Below are positions 7,369 through 14,986 of a stretch of 18,955 nt of DNA, one piece after another. The DNA comes from Dehalococcoidia bacterium UBA1141. Its GTDB lineage: Bacteria > Chloroflexota > Dehalococcoidia > Lucifugimonadales > UBA3495. The notes below the pieces were generated by a model that saw only the letters and a program-made list of their open reading frames with translations, did no database searches and was not told where the DNA came from. The stretch lies in assembly GCA_002311385.1 (NCBI GenBank), contig DCAE01000013.1, positions 14,155 through 33,109 of the forward strand. The letters are read 5' to 3'. A program made the position numbers and the translations under genes. Numbering within the stretch: the first letter of the stretch is position 1; each line of letters opens with the position of its first letter.

Positions 7369-9150
7369 TTAGGTTACAACTTCCTGATATGGCACATAGA
7401 GATGTGTTTCGCCAGCCAGTTGCTCCAGCACACCTTCCACTATATGGTGGGGAACAAAGGGCTCACCATCATATTTGCGGATATGACCATCTGCCGCCAG
7501 CCCGGTTTCGCTGCGTAAATATCTGGCGAACTGGCCGGAGTAATTGTTCTCAACGATGATGGTCCGCTTACTGCTGGAAAAAACCTCCACCACCGCATCC
7601 CCATGGAAAGGGACTATCCATTTAATTGGCAGGTGGTTAACCTTGACGCCGCGCTCCGCCAACTTTTGAATGGCTTCTTTGATCACACCATATGTGGAAC
7701 CCCAACCGATTAGCGTCGCTTCGGCATCTTCAGGGCCCTCCAACTTGGGAGGATCGATTTGCTCCAGGGCATGGCTAAATTTGCGGGCCCGTTTCTCAAC
7801 CATCATCCGTCGAATGTGAGGGTTGGTAAACTCGTCGCTAATCAAGGTGGAATCCTCGTCATGTTCGTCAGTGGCTGCAATGTGCAAGTAGCCTTCTAAA
7901 CCCGGCAAAGCCCTAGGGGATATGCCGCTCTCCGTATTCTCGTATCGCTTATATCCGTTGGGGCTTGAACCCTCAGTGATCAATTCTCCCCGATCGATTG
8001 TGGGGTGCATGTCGAGAGTCTCGGGATCAAAGCTATACCTGCCTTCGGAAATTAGCAGATCCGAAATTAGCAATCCGGGGCACTGATATTTATCGGTCAA
8101 GTTGAACAATTGAGGCAACGAGTTGTATGCGTCAAGGGCGTGATAAGGAGCGACAATAAACCGCTCGAAGTCACCTTGGCTGGCTCCCAGCATCTGCCAC
8201 AGGTCACCCTGCTCGGTCTTGGTGGGCACGCCGGTGGAAGGTCCGGCCCTCTGGACGTTTATGTAAACCACGGGAATTTCCATCATGGAGGCGGCGCCCA
8301 CAGCCTCGCTCATTAAAGCAAAACCGCCGCCGGAGGTTGCGCACATGGCCCGGCAACCCACGTGGGCCGCTCCAATGACCATGTTAGACACGGCGATTTC
8401 ATCTTCCACTTGGCGAACCATGATGCCCAGGTTTCTAGCGTTTTGAGCCATCCAGTGCAAAATGCCGGTTGCCGGGCTCATGGGATACGCTGCGTAGAAC
8501 TTAACCCCGGCGGCCGCGCCTCCCATTGCCAATGCTTCATTGCCGGACCATACGGCCAAGGGCTTGGCGCCCACGGGAGGGGCGTCAGCGAAAGACTGGA
8601 AATTGGCCTTGGCGTAATCGTAACCAGCCCGGGCGACGCCCACGTTTTCGTCCACCACGGCCTGGCCCCGGCGCTCGAACCGGAGGGTGAGACTCTCTTC
8701 CAGAACCTGGAAATCCAGCCCTTGCAAGGCCATAATCGCGCCCACCGCCAGGGTGTTTTGCAGCAATTTGTTGCGATTGTTATTAGTCAATTGCGATACA
8801 GGCAACGGGCACAGTTCCACACCATCGGCGGCGTCCCCGGGGGAGATGGAGTCACCATTGTAGATTACCTTGCTTCCTGGCCCCATGAGACCTAGGTGGC
8901 GGTTCATGGTGTCTTGATTCAAGCAAAGGAGGATATCAAGTTTGTCGCCATGGGTGTAAATTTCCTGGTCGCTTACTCGAACGGTCAAGAAGATATGACC
9001 GCCCCGAATGATGGACTGATAGGCATTGTAGGTGTTTAGATTGAGTCCGCGCCGTACGTATATCCGAGCCAATACATCGCCGGGCGTCGCAACCCCCTGA
9101 CCAGCTTCGCCGCCAATGGCGAGAGCAAAATCGTACTTACCTGAGGCCAT
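7369..9150 (-). CDS. korA: 2-oxoacid:ferredoxin oxidoreductase alpha subunit, gamma-alpha fusion (KorA-type)
   Basis: 593 residues. The N-terminal gamma domain (about 1-185; FALAIGGEAGQGVATPG, IIRGGHIFLTVRVSD) is fused to the alpha domain that starts near GNEALAMGGAAAGVKF and contains AAYPMSPATGILHWM, the pyrimidine-binding partner for the ThDP in KorB, then RQVEDEIAVSNMVIGAA, and a C-terminal transketolase-like domain (about 455-580; GWGSTYGVIKEA, VNHLPIKWIVPF, VVENNYSGQFARYL). This gamma-alpha plus beta layout is that of the two-subunit KorAB family, including oxygen-tolerant members that feed the TCA cycle. The ATG at 9150 has AAGAGGAG 8 nt upstream. A promoter candidate lies about 235 nt upstream, giving a long leader. 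The chief uncertainty is the substrate. Confidence 0.92.
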   Translation of the reverse strand: MASGKYDFALAIGGEAGQGVATPGDVLARIYVRRGLNLNTYNAYQSIIRGGHIFLTVRVSDQEIYTHGDKLDILLCLNQDTMNRHLGLMGPGSKVIYNGDSISPGDAADGVELCPLPVSQLTNNNRNKLLQNTLAVGAIMALQGLDFQVLEESLTLRFERRGQAVVDENVGVARAGYDYAKANFQSFADAPPVGAKPLAVWSGNEALAMGGAAAGVKFYAAYPMSPATGILHWMAQNARNLGIMVRQVEDEIAVSNMVIGAAHVGCRAMCATSGGGFALMSEAVGAASMMEIPVVYINVQRAGPSTGVPTKTEQGDLWQMLGASQGDFERFIVAPYHALDAYNSLPQLFNLTDKYQCPGLLISDLLISEGRYSFDPETLDMHPTIDRGELITEGSSPNGYKRYENTESGISPRALPGLEGYLHIAATDEHDEDSTLISDEFTNPHIRRMMVEKRARKFSHALEQIDPPKLEGPEDAEATLIGWGSTYGVIKEAIQKLAERGVKVNHLPIKWIVPFHGDAVVEVFSSSKRTIIVENNYSGQFARYLRSETGLAADGHIRKYDGEPFVPHHIVEGVLEQLAGETHLYVPYQEVVT

Positions 9151-9493
9151 GAAATCGCTCCTCTTGAGTTATACGGAAAAAGTCATTGGGGTTCTTTTGA
9201 CCCTTACCACGTTATTAGGGGTAACTTGTATGCTCCCCTCCGAGCCATCGACCTATGAAGCCCTTCCGTAGAGTAGAAATCTTGTCCAATCCGCCCTTCG
9301 GTATTTTTGCGCTATTGCCGGTGAGCGGAGTTAGACGACTGTTTACGAAGATAGTCCAATATTATTGTCGGATTTAAGAAAACCAGTATACCTCTACTTA
9401 CAGTTGACCACAATGTGATTACGATTTTCAGCATTTTGCCAATGAGACGAGACGAAATACACTAATAAGTTTGTGAAATTTCTAACACGCCAC
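9151..9493. other. lpd-korA intergenic leader region
   Basis: 343 bases without a coding frame I can support. Near the korA end is its ribosome site; near the lpd end a promoter candidate on the minus strand (see 9385-9413) would give korA a leader of roughly 230 nt. No terminator with a T-run is evident after lpd, so readthrough from lpd into korA remains possible. I could not match the leader to a known riboswitch. Confidence 0.5.
9385..9413 (-). promoter_or_regulatory. Candidate sigma70-type promoter for korA-korB
   Basis: On the minus strand TTGTGG (9408-9413) and TATACT (9385-9390) are separated by 17 nt. The -10 matches five of six consensus bases, the -35 three of six. It lies in the lpd-korA gap, oriented toward korA. 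Confidence 0.45.
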
Positions 9494-10903
9494 CTACATA
9501 TGTATAACCCGATCTTGTGCGGCGAGAGCTGCTTCTTTAATCATCTCCGATAGCGAAGGATGAGGATGGACCGCCCAACCTAGTTCCAAGGTCGTCCCCT
9601 CCAATAGCTTGGTCATCGCCAGTTCGCCTAGCAGTTCGGTAACCTCCGGCCCAATCATGTGACCGCCTAGCAGTTCGCCGTAACGATCATCAACCACCAA
9701 CTTGACTATCCCTTCCGTCTCTCCCATGGCCCCTGCCTTGCCGTTGGCCTGCACGTTAAAGGTGCCAATCTTCACGCCGTGGCCCTGCTCTCTTGCTTGG
9801 GCTTCGGTTAATCCAAAACTAGCTACCTGGGGTTGGCAGTAAGTCGCCCTAGGCATCATGGAGTAATCCAACTCTTGTGGTTCCAATCCGGCGATTTGCT
9901 CAACCGCTACCACACCTTGGGCTGAGGCCACGTGGGCCAAGGCCAGTTTCCCGGTGACATCCCCGATCGCATAAACTCCAGCCACGTTGGTGGCCATCTT
10001 TTCGTCTACTATGATGCAGCCTTTGTCTATCTCGATGCCAGCATTTTCTAAACCGATATCTTCGATGTTGCCTTGAATGCCGATGGCCACCAGGACTTTT
10101 TCGCATTCCAATATCTGGGAAGCACCGTCTTTATCCACAGTCAACTTGAGACCCGAACCGCTGGATTCCACCGCCGTTACCCCGGCGCCGGTCATTATTG
10201 TGATTCCCTGCTTTTCAAAACTACGTTCAAGAATCGGGCTAATCTCTTCGTCTTCGTTGGGAATCAACCGGGGCAACAGCTCCACTACAGTGACTTCTAC
10301 ACCGTAGGTGCGGTACAGATAGGCGAACTCGACGCCGATGGCCCCTCCGCCAACTATTACCATGGAAGCAGGAAGTTCATCCAGAACGATGGCCTCCCGG
10401 CTGGTAATAACCTTTTCTCCGTCTGTGGGCAGGGGAGGTATGGAGCGGGCTCTAGCCCCAGTGGCTATGATTATGTTCTTAGCGCTGATTTCCCGCTTTT
10501 CTTGCGAGCCGTCAGAGGGGGTTATCTCCACCACGCCGTTGCCTTTCAACCTTCCCGCTCCCTCTATATGTTCAACGTTGTTCTTCTTTAATAAGAATGC
10601 AACGCCCCTGGTGTTTCGGGCAACCACTCGACGGCTGCGCTTGATGGCTATGGAGTAATCGGCGGTGAAGTTATCGAACTGGAAGCCGAACTCTTCCGCC
10701 CGCTGGAAGTAGGATAAAATCTCTGCGTTCTTCAACAGTGACTTGCTGGGTATGCAACCCCAGTTCAGGCACACTCCCCCCAGCGTTTCCTTCTCGATGA
10801 CCACGGCTTTAAGCCCCAGTTGCCCGGCGCGTATACCCGCGACGTAGCCCCCCGGTCCACCACCCACAATCGCCAGGTCGTAATTGGAATCGTTCTGTGT
10901 CAT
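9494..10903 (-). CDS. lpdA: Dihydrolipoamide dehydrogenase (E3)
   Basis: 469 residues, full length for the family. The FAD-binding GGGPGGYVAGIRAGQLG is at 14-30, the redox disulfide GGVCLNWGCIPSK uses C45 and C50, the NAD-binding motif is IVGGGAIGVEFAYLY, the second FAD motif is GVYAIGDVTG, and the C-terminal catalytic dyad HPHPSLSE uses H448 and E453 (from the partner subunit). It reoxidises dihydrolipoamide of E2, or of the glycine-cleavage H protein, with NAD+. It is the first gene of the minus-strand carbon block and the natural partner of the E2 three genes downstream, although KorAB, which does not use lipoamide, lies between them. A candidate TATAAT promoter is about 90 nt upstream. 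An AGAGG site lies about 13 nt before the ATG, a long spacing. Confidence 0.95.
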   Translation of the reverse strand: MTQNDSNYDLAIVGGGPGGYVAGIRAGQLGLKAVVIEKETLGGVCLNWGCIPSKSLLKNAEILSYFQRAEEFGFQFDNFTADYSIAIKRSRRVVARNTRGVAFLLKKNNVEHIEGAGRLKGNGVVEITPSDGSQEKREISAKNIIIATGARARSIPPLPTDGEKVITSREAIVLDELPASMVIVGGGAIGVEFAYLYRTYGVEVTVVELLPRLIPNEDEEISPILERSFEKQGITIMTGAGVTAVESSGSGLKLTVDKDGASQILECEKVLVAIGIQGNIEDIGLENAGIEIDKGCIIVDEKMATNVAGVYAIGDVTGKLALAHVASAQGVVAVEQIAGLEPQELDYSMMPRATYCQPQVASFGLTEAQAREQGHGVKIGTFNVQANGKAGAMGETEGIVKLVVDDRYGELLGGHMIGPEVTELLGELAMTKLLEGTTLELGWAVHPHPSLSEMIKEAALAAQDRVIHM

Positions 10904-10995
10904 CTCGTCTGATTACCTCTTATCATCGGCAATTGGCGCTGCGTTATTAATATCCAAACCTAGGGGTTGGAGGGCCAAGCCGGGTATAAGACGGA

Positions 10996-11025
10996 ATTAT
11001 ACAAGTAGGTAATAATGGGATACAA
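10996..11025 (-). promoter_or_regulatory. Candidate sigma70-type promoter for lpdA
   Basis: A perfect TATAAT (10996-11001, minus strand) is preceded after 18 nt by TTGTAT (11020-11025). It sits about 90 nt upstream of the lpd start in the divergent lpd/tatA gap. Confidence 0.5.
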
Positions 11026-11116
11026 CAATTATGTTGACTAAGTATCATCGAGTCTTGGGCGAGTTTTCCGGATTTGAGTCATCTGTAAACTCGTCTCATG
11101 GGCCAATATTAATCAA

Positions 11117-11145
11117 TTGTGCGTAGATTGGGATTCTGATATGAT
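11117..11145 (+). promoter_or_regulatory. Candidate extended -10 promoter for tatA
   Basis: TTGTGC (11117-11122), 17-nt spacer, then TATGAT (11140-11145) with an upstream TGA giving the TGnTATGAT extended -10 form. Transcription would begin about 27 nt before the tatA ATG, leaving room for its AGGGGG ribosome site. Confidence 0.55.
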
Positions 11146-11178
11146 TGGGGCGACTCCAGGTTAGGTACAGGGGGCGAT

Positions 11179-11385
11179 ATGAGAATCGGTCCGTTCGGCA
11201 TTCCCGAAATCATCATAATTCTTCTGGTGGTCATGCTGATTTTCGGTGCCAAAAGACTCCCCGAAATCGGCTCGTCTCTGGGTAAAAGCATACGCACTTT
11301 CAAGAGCGCAGTGACCGGCGAGGACGACACCCTCGGGGATGAAGCGTCGAAGACCACATCCTCCAGCAGGGACGACGCTCCCTAA
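11179..11385 (+). CDS. tatA: Sec-independent translocase subunit TatA
   Basis: 68 residues. One N-terminal membrane segment (EIIIILLVVMLIFGA, about 10-24) is followed by the conserved F-G-x-K-R-L-P-E-I-G hinge and an amphipathic helix (SLGKSIRTFKSAVTGE), then a short polar tail. TatA oligomers form the passage for folded Tat substrates across the cytoplasmic membrane once recruited by TatBC. AGGGGG stands 4 nt before the ATG and a good promoter lies upstream, so this is a single-gene transcript ending at the terminator at 11427-11457. TatB and TatC are encoded next door on the opposite strand, convergent with this gene. The F-G pair with the K-R-L-P-E context favours TatA over TatB. Confidence 0.93.
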   Translation: MRIGPFGIPEIIIILLVVMLIFGAKRLPEIGSSLGKSIRTFKSAVTGEDDTLGDEASKTTSSSRDDAP

Positions 11386-11426
11386 CAGATATCTAAAAAT
11401 GGATTAGATTTAATCCGAGCTACGAG

Positions 11427-11457
11427 AAAAGGCCGGTCTTAGTGACCGGCCTTTTTT
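11427..11457. terminator. Bidirectional intrinsic terminator between tatA and tatC
   Basis: GGCCGGTC and GACCGGCC form a perfect 8-bp GC-rich stem with a 5-nt loop. The plus strand continues with TTTTTT, the minus strand with TTTT after the stem. It lies between two convergent genes (tatA ends 11385, tatC ends 11511) and can serve both. A second small hairpin, GGATTA/TAATCC, precedes it at 11401-11416. Confidence 0.9.
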
Positions 11458-11510
11458 ATTGCCCCCATGCGTCTCAGCATGTCTGGTTGATGCCAGTCAT
11501 AGCCCTTCGA

Positions 11511-12266
11511 TCAACCTACCGGGGTAATGGCATTGGTGGAACGTTTGCCGCGGCCAGCCAGGCGGGCTAGAAGAATCCCCAGTTCATACAGCACAAGAAG
11601 GGGCACCGCCACCAACGCTTGGTTAATCGGGTCAAATGTCGGTGTGATTATTGCTCCCATCACAAACGCCACCACCACCCAATAGCGCCGGAACCGGCTC
11701 AATTTCCGGGCGTCCACCAGTCCAATCTGCGCCAGCAGGTACATCAACAACGGGGTCTCAAAGACCAAACCCATCCAGAACAACAACCGAATCATAAGGT
11801 TGACGATATTGCTTACTTTGATTAGCGGGACCGCAACTCCTTCGCCGAAGGTCAGCAAGAAATGGAGAGCGGGAGGAGTCATCACGAAGTATGCGAATCC
11901 CACACCGCAAGCGAAGGCTAAGAGAGCTCCAGGTAGGAATCCCAATAAGTAGCGCTTTTCCCGTCCCGTCAGTCCCGGCGCTACGAACATGATGATTTGA
12001 TAGAGAATGATGGGGAAGGCGAGGACGAATCCGGCGACGAAGGAAACCTTGATGCTGGTGGTCAGCAGTTCGGTGACTTCAGTATAAACCAGTTGCCCGC
12101 CTGCGCCGGTTTGCAAGTCTCGGGCCGGGCGCACCAACCATTCGATAATCTGTTCAAAGAATGCGAAGGAAACAGCGCTGCCGATGAGGAGCGCCACGAC
12201 GCATATGGCGACCCTCCGCCTAAGCTCCCTCAGGTGCTGCAGGATTGTTTGTTCCCGGTTATTCAT
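11511..12266 (-). CDS. tatC: Sec-independent translocase subunit TatC
   Basis: 251 residues from the ATG at 12266. An upstream in-frame ATG (12299) would add 11 residues, but the family begins with a charged segment followed by HLRELRRRV, which here is MNNREQTILQHLRELRRRV. Six membrane segments are visible (for example ICVVALLIGSAVSFAFF, VAGFVLAFPIILYQIIMFV, LLGFLPGALLAFACGVGFAYFVM), with the conserved PGLTGREKRYLLGF loop and FRRYWVVVAFVMGAIITP. TatC is the polytopic receptor that binds twin-arginine signal peptides together with TatB. It overlaps the end of tatB by 8 nt, implying coupled translation, and ends at a terminator shared with tatA. Confidence 0.94.
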   Translation of the reverse strand: MNNREQTILQHLRELRRRVAICVVALLIGSAVSFAFFEQIIEWLVRPARDLQTGAGGQLVYTEVTELLTTSIKVSFVAGFVLAFPIILYQIIMFVAPGLTGREKRYLLGFLPGALLAFACGVGFAYFVMTPPALHFLLTFGEGVAVPLIKVSNIVNLMIRLLFWMGLVFETPLLMYLLAQIGLVDARKLSRFRRYWVVVAFVMGAIITPTFDPINQALVAVPLLVLYELGILLARLAGRGKRSTNAITPVG

Positions 12267-12615
12267 CTCCGTTCTTAGCAGGGGCCGGCCCAGAGTCATC
12301 TTCAGGCTCGGGGTTTTCTGGCCTCAACCCGTTCGAGGTTGAGTCTGGAGCGGAATCCGCTTGGGTTGCCTCGGGTTGGGGCACGGGGCGCGATTCCCAA
12401 GGAGTGCCGGCCTGGGGTGATTCGGCCTTTTTTCTGTCCTCACCTTGTTCCTCTAACGTAATAGCTGAGGCAACATCGTTGAAGGTGCGACGTAAATCGC
12501 CCAGAAGTTTTCCGGCGGTGCGGGCCAATGTGATAGCCCGGCTGGGGCCAAGCACCAAGAATGCCACCACCATGACCACCGCAATCTCGGCTAAGCCCAT
12601 ACCCATCAAGTTCAT
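12259..12615 (-). CDS. tatB: TatA/TatB-family protein, probably TatB
   Basis: 118 residues. MGLAEIAVVMVVAFLVLGPSRA is the single membrane segment ending in the L-G-P hinge that marks TatB, where TatA has F-G; an amphipathic helix (ARTAGKLLGDLRRTFNDVA) follows, then a long acidic, Pro-rich disordered tail (from about 55). TatB pairs with TatC in the signal-peptide receptor. The start overlaps the stop of the rlmD-maf gene by 4 nt (ATGA), and its stop overlaps tatC by 8 nt, so the three genes form one tightly coupled operon. A second in-frame Met at codon 4 is an equally possible start. Confidence 0.88.
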   Translation of the reverse strand: MNLMGMGLAEIAVVMVVAFLVLGPSRAITLARTAGKLLGDLRRTFNDVASAITLEEQGEDRKKAESPQAGTPWESRPVPQPEATQADSAPDSTSNGLRPENPEPEDDSGPAPAKNGDE

Positions 12616-12708
12616 TGAACGTCTCCTGGCACGTCACCTTGAACGTTTCCCGGCAGGCCGCCTTGCGCATCACCTGGCACGTCACCCTGCGCGTCACCTT
12701 GGTCGCCG
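12612..12708 (-). repeat. 24-bp tandem repeat encoding an octapeptide tail
   Basis: The last ~30 codons of the fusion gene consist of about four degenerate 24-bp units, encoding GDAQGDVP, GDAQGGLP, GNVQGDVP and GDVQ. Unit boundaries recur at 24-bp intervals from about 12615 to 12700. The repeat runs right into the 4-nt overlap with tatB, so copy-number change would alter the tail without shifting frame, since the unit is a multiple of three. Confidence 0.75.
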
Positions 12709-14636
12709 ATAGGGAGGCTCAGATTCGGGCAATTCCCCCTACAGTATTCCGCCGCCCGTTTCCTGTCTGCTGGCTGGCCGTAGCCAAGCTCTTCCAAAAA
12801 CTCCAGCAGCTTGCACATAGGCAGCCCCACGATGTTGGAGTAGCAACCGTCCCAAGAAGCAGCCGGGCGCAAAACTGTGTCCTGCACCGCATAGGCGCCC
12901 GCCTTATCCATGGGAGTGCCGGAGGCTATGGATGCTTCTATCGCTTCATCCGAGATGAGCCTAAGATTCACATCGCTGGTCATGTTGGCGGTCAGGGAAC
13001 GCCCGGAGCCTGCGTCAATCACTGTGATGCCCGTGGTGACTTGGTGACTGGTGCCCCGAAGAGACCGCAACATGCGGCGAGCGTCTTCTTCATCCACCGG
13101 TTTGCCGATTGGCTGGCCATTCAGAACCACCAAACTGTCGGCGCCGATGACCAACCCGGAGTCCAGAGTTGACGCTACGGCAGCGGCTTTTTCCTGGGAA
13201 AGCCGGGACACTGTCTCTTGAGCAGACTCTCCCTCCAAGACCGCCTCTTCGATGTTGGCTGGCTCCACCTGGAAGCGCAGTCCCAGTCCCTCCAGCAACT
13301 CTTTACGCCTGGGAGACGCAGATGCCAGCACTAGTTGTTTTATCTCAGTACCATTATCTGCGATAGCAGGGCGTTCATAACTCAGGGCCGCCACGCATTC
13401 AACGTGGTGGGTCTGCGGGAACATGTCTATGGGCACCACCTGGTTTAGGCGATAGCCGCCTTGGCAAAGTACCTTCAAATCACGGGCCAAGGTTTCAGCG
13501 TCGCAAGAAACGTAGGCGACCTTGGGAATGCCTAAATCAATCAGGCTCGCCAGTGCCTCTGGCTTGCAGCCGGACCTAGGCGGGTCGAGGACCAGAGCCG
13601 ACGGCTTTTCCTCCAAGCGGTAGAGTACCTCCTCCGTCCTGCCTAGAATGAACTCCAGATTTTCCACCCCTGAAGCATTATCTTTGGCATCGGCGACGGC
13701 AGCGGAGGACTCTTCCACAGCCAGCACTTTCTTGACATAAGGGGCAAGGAGGACGGCGAATGTGCCCACGCCAGTATAGGCGTCCAGTAGCACATCATCG
13801 GGCTGAAGGTCCAAGCACCGGCGCACTGCATCCAAAGCGGCGGCTGCTTGTTCGATGTTGACTTGGAAGAAAGATGGGGAGGATACCCTGAACTGTTTGC
13901 CACCCACCGAGTCGGCATAGCTTTTCTGGCCGGTGGGAATTGGGATATCGGGGTGGAACAACTGGGGTTGCACCAGGAAATCTTGGGTCTCCGTGCCAGC
14001 CCTGATGGAAAGCTGGGTGGTCTCGTCGCAGTTGCCTTGAAGTTGGGACAATCTGAGGTTGATTTGATCATGCATAATTTGGCATTCGTCTATGGCCACG
14101 AATTGCCTTGTCTCTCTGTTAACGAAGCCCAAAAATCCACCTAGGCTTCCGCGTTCCCCTCCGGGCCCCCCGTTTTTTACATCATTTCTGGCGCCATCTC
14201 GTCCACCGGCTTGTCCAACAGTAAAACGGGCGTGGTTCCGGTATCCGTACTGGCGTTCAGAGGGAATGACCGGGCAGACATTGGGTGCATCAAACCCGCC
14301 CACTCTAGCCAGGGCATCAACTACTTTGTCGCGTTTGGCGGATAGTTGCTCTTGGTAGTCCAGATGCTGCCATTGACACCCGGTGCAGTCTCCGAAGTAA
14401 CCGCAAGGCGGAGTCACCCGGTGGGGCGAAGGTTCTAAAACCTCCAGGATACGGGCAGCCACGTGATTGCGGCGCACCCTGACCACCTCGGCCACCACCC
14501 GTTCGCCGGGGATGCCACCGAAGACAAAAACGTCGTTGCCCTGATAATCAGCCATGGCTTCGCCCAGACGGCCCCAAGAGGTCAAATCCAAGGTCATCTG
14601 CTGCCCACGGTCAATATGTTCTTTCGCCGTTTGCAT
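12612..14636 (-). CDS. rlmD: Fusion protein: 23S rRNA m5U methyltransferase (RlmD/RumA-type) plus Maf nucleotide pyrophosphatase
   Basis: 674 residues in one uninterrupted frame. A TRAM domain (about 10-66) and cluster ligands C78, C84, C87 and C185 open the methyltransferase; LLDAYTGVGTF (283-293) binds SAM, DPPRSGC begins at 351, and C378 in YVSCDAETLARDL is the catalytic nucleophile that attacks uracil C6. A Gly-rich insert occupies 144-167. After HHVECVAAL (about 410-418) a 15-residue linker leads to a complete Maf domain (about 433-620): LASASPRRKELL, GADS (D500), GKP, DKAGAYAVQD and WDGCYSNIVGLP. Maf proteins hydrolyse non-canonical or modified NTPs. The tail (from 644) is a GDVPGDVQ-type octapeptide repeat. 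The ATG at 14636 lacks an SD; a -10 box lies 10 nt upstream. It overlaps tatB by 4 nt. Both domains look intact. Confidence 0.9.
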   Translation of the reverse strand: MQTAKEHIDRGQQMTLDLTSWGRLGEAMADYQGNDVFVFGGIPGERVVAEVVRVRRNHVAARILEVLEPSPHRVTPPCGYFGDCTGCQWQHLDYQEQLSAKRDKVVDALARVGGFDAPNVCPVIPSERQYGYRNHARFTVGQAGGRDGARNDVKNGGPGGERGSLGGFLGFVNRETRQFVAIDECQIMHDQINLRLSQLQGNCDETTQLSIRAGTETQDFLVQPQLFHPDIPIPTGQKSYADSVGGKQFRVSSPSFFQVNIEQAAAALDAVRRCLDLQPDDVLLDAYTGVGTFAVLLAPYVKKVLAVEESSAAVADAKDNASGVENLEFILGRTEEVLYRLEEKPSALVLDPPRSGCKPEALASLIDLGIPKVAYVSCDAETLARDLKVLCQGGYRLNQVVPIDMFPQTHHVECVAALSYERPAIADNGTEIKQLVLASASPRRKELLEGLGLRFQVEPANIEEAVLEGESAQETVSRLSQEKAAAVASTLDSGLVIGADSLVVLNGQPIGKPVDEEDARRMLRSLRGTSHQVTTGITVIDAGSGRSLTANMTSDVNLRLISDEAIEASIASGTPMDKAGAYAVQDTVLRPAASWDGCYSNIVGLPMCKLLEFLEELGYGQPADRKRAAEYCRGNCPNLSLPIGDQGDAQGDVPGDAQGGLPGNVQGDVPGDVQ

Positions 14637-14646
14637 ACTGCTGACT

Positions 14647-14675
14647 ACTATACTTGAAGCTGTAATCTAATCCAA
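14647..14675 (-). promoter_or_regulatory. Candidate promoter for rlmD-maf-tatB-tatC giving a near-leaderless transcript
   Basis: On the minus strand TTGGAT (14670-14675), 17-nt spacer, TATAGT (14647-14652). The predicted start falls only about four bases before the ATG at 14636, and there is no Shine-Dalgarno, which fits leaderless translation. Confidence 0.45.
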
Positions 14676-14812
14676 GGAATGAGCTTTAATCTCAGACAGC
14701 TTCAAAAGCTGGATGTCGAAAACAAATGGGCGTTGGAAGGCACCCATTTCCCAGGCCAATCGATTCTGAGCGCAGCAGGCTGAGGGCTGAGGACTTTCAG
14801 ATTACCGAGCCT

Positions 14813-14834
14813 ACCTGACAGGTCAAATTTGACC
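14813..14834. promoter_or_regulatory. Overlapping palindromes, operator-like
   Basis: ACCTG-A-CAGGT (14813-14823) overlaps a perfect 14-bp palindrome GGTCAAATTTGACC (14821-14834) in the divergent region before trxA. Such dyads are typical of dimeric repressors, but no regulator is assigned. Confidence 0.4.
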
Positions 14835-14986
14835 CCCATATAACGGGCAGTATAAAATTACGCCATCCTCCGCCGCTTGGTATCTTCCAATTGGTTTCTA
14901 TTGCGGCAGCGCATCGGCGGCGGCAAGGGAGCATCTAAGTTATAGTGTCCTGAAAAATGGGCAGCAATTAATTCTGGAGGCAGAAA

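Larger units (their letters stand above)
14637..14986. other. Divergent intergenic region rlmD-maf / trxA
   Basis: 350 bases with no supported gene. It holds the promoter candidate for the fusion gene (14647-14675), two overlapping palindromes at 14813-14834, and the trxA ribosome site (GGAGG). A TATAGT at 14941-14946 could be a -10 for trxA, but I see no matching -35. Confidence 0.5.

Noticed and set aside
8362..8895. 177-codon plus-strand frame antisense to korA
   Set aside because: Shadow of korA; His/Gly-rich composition typical of antisense frames.
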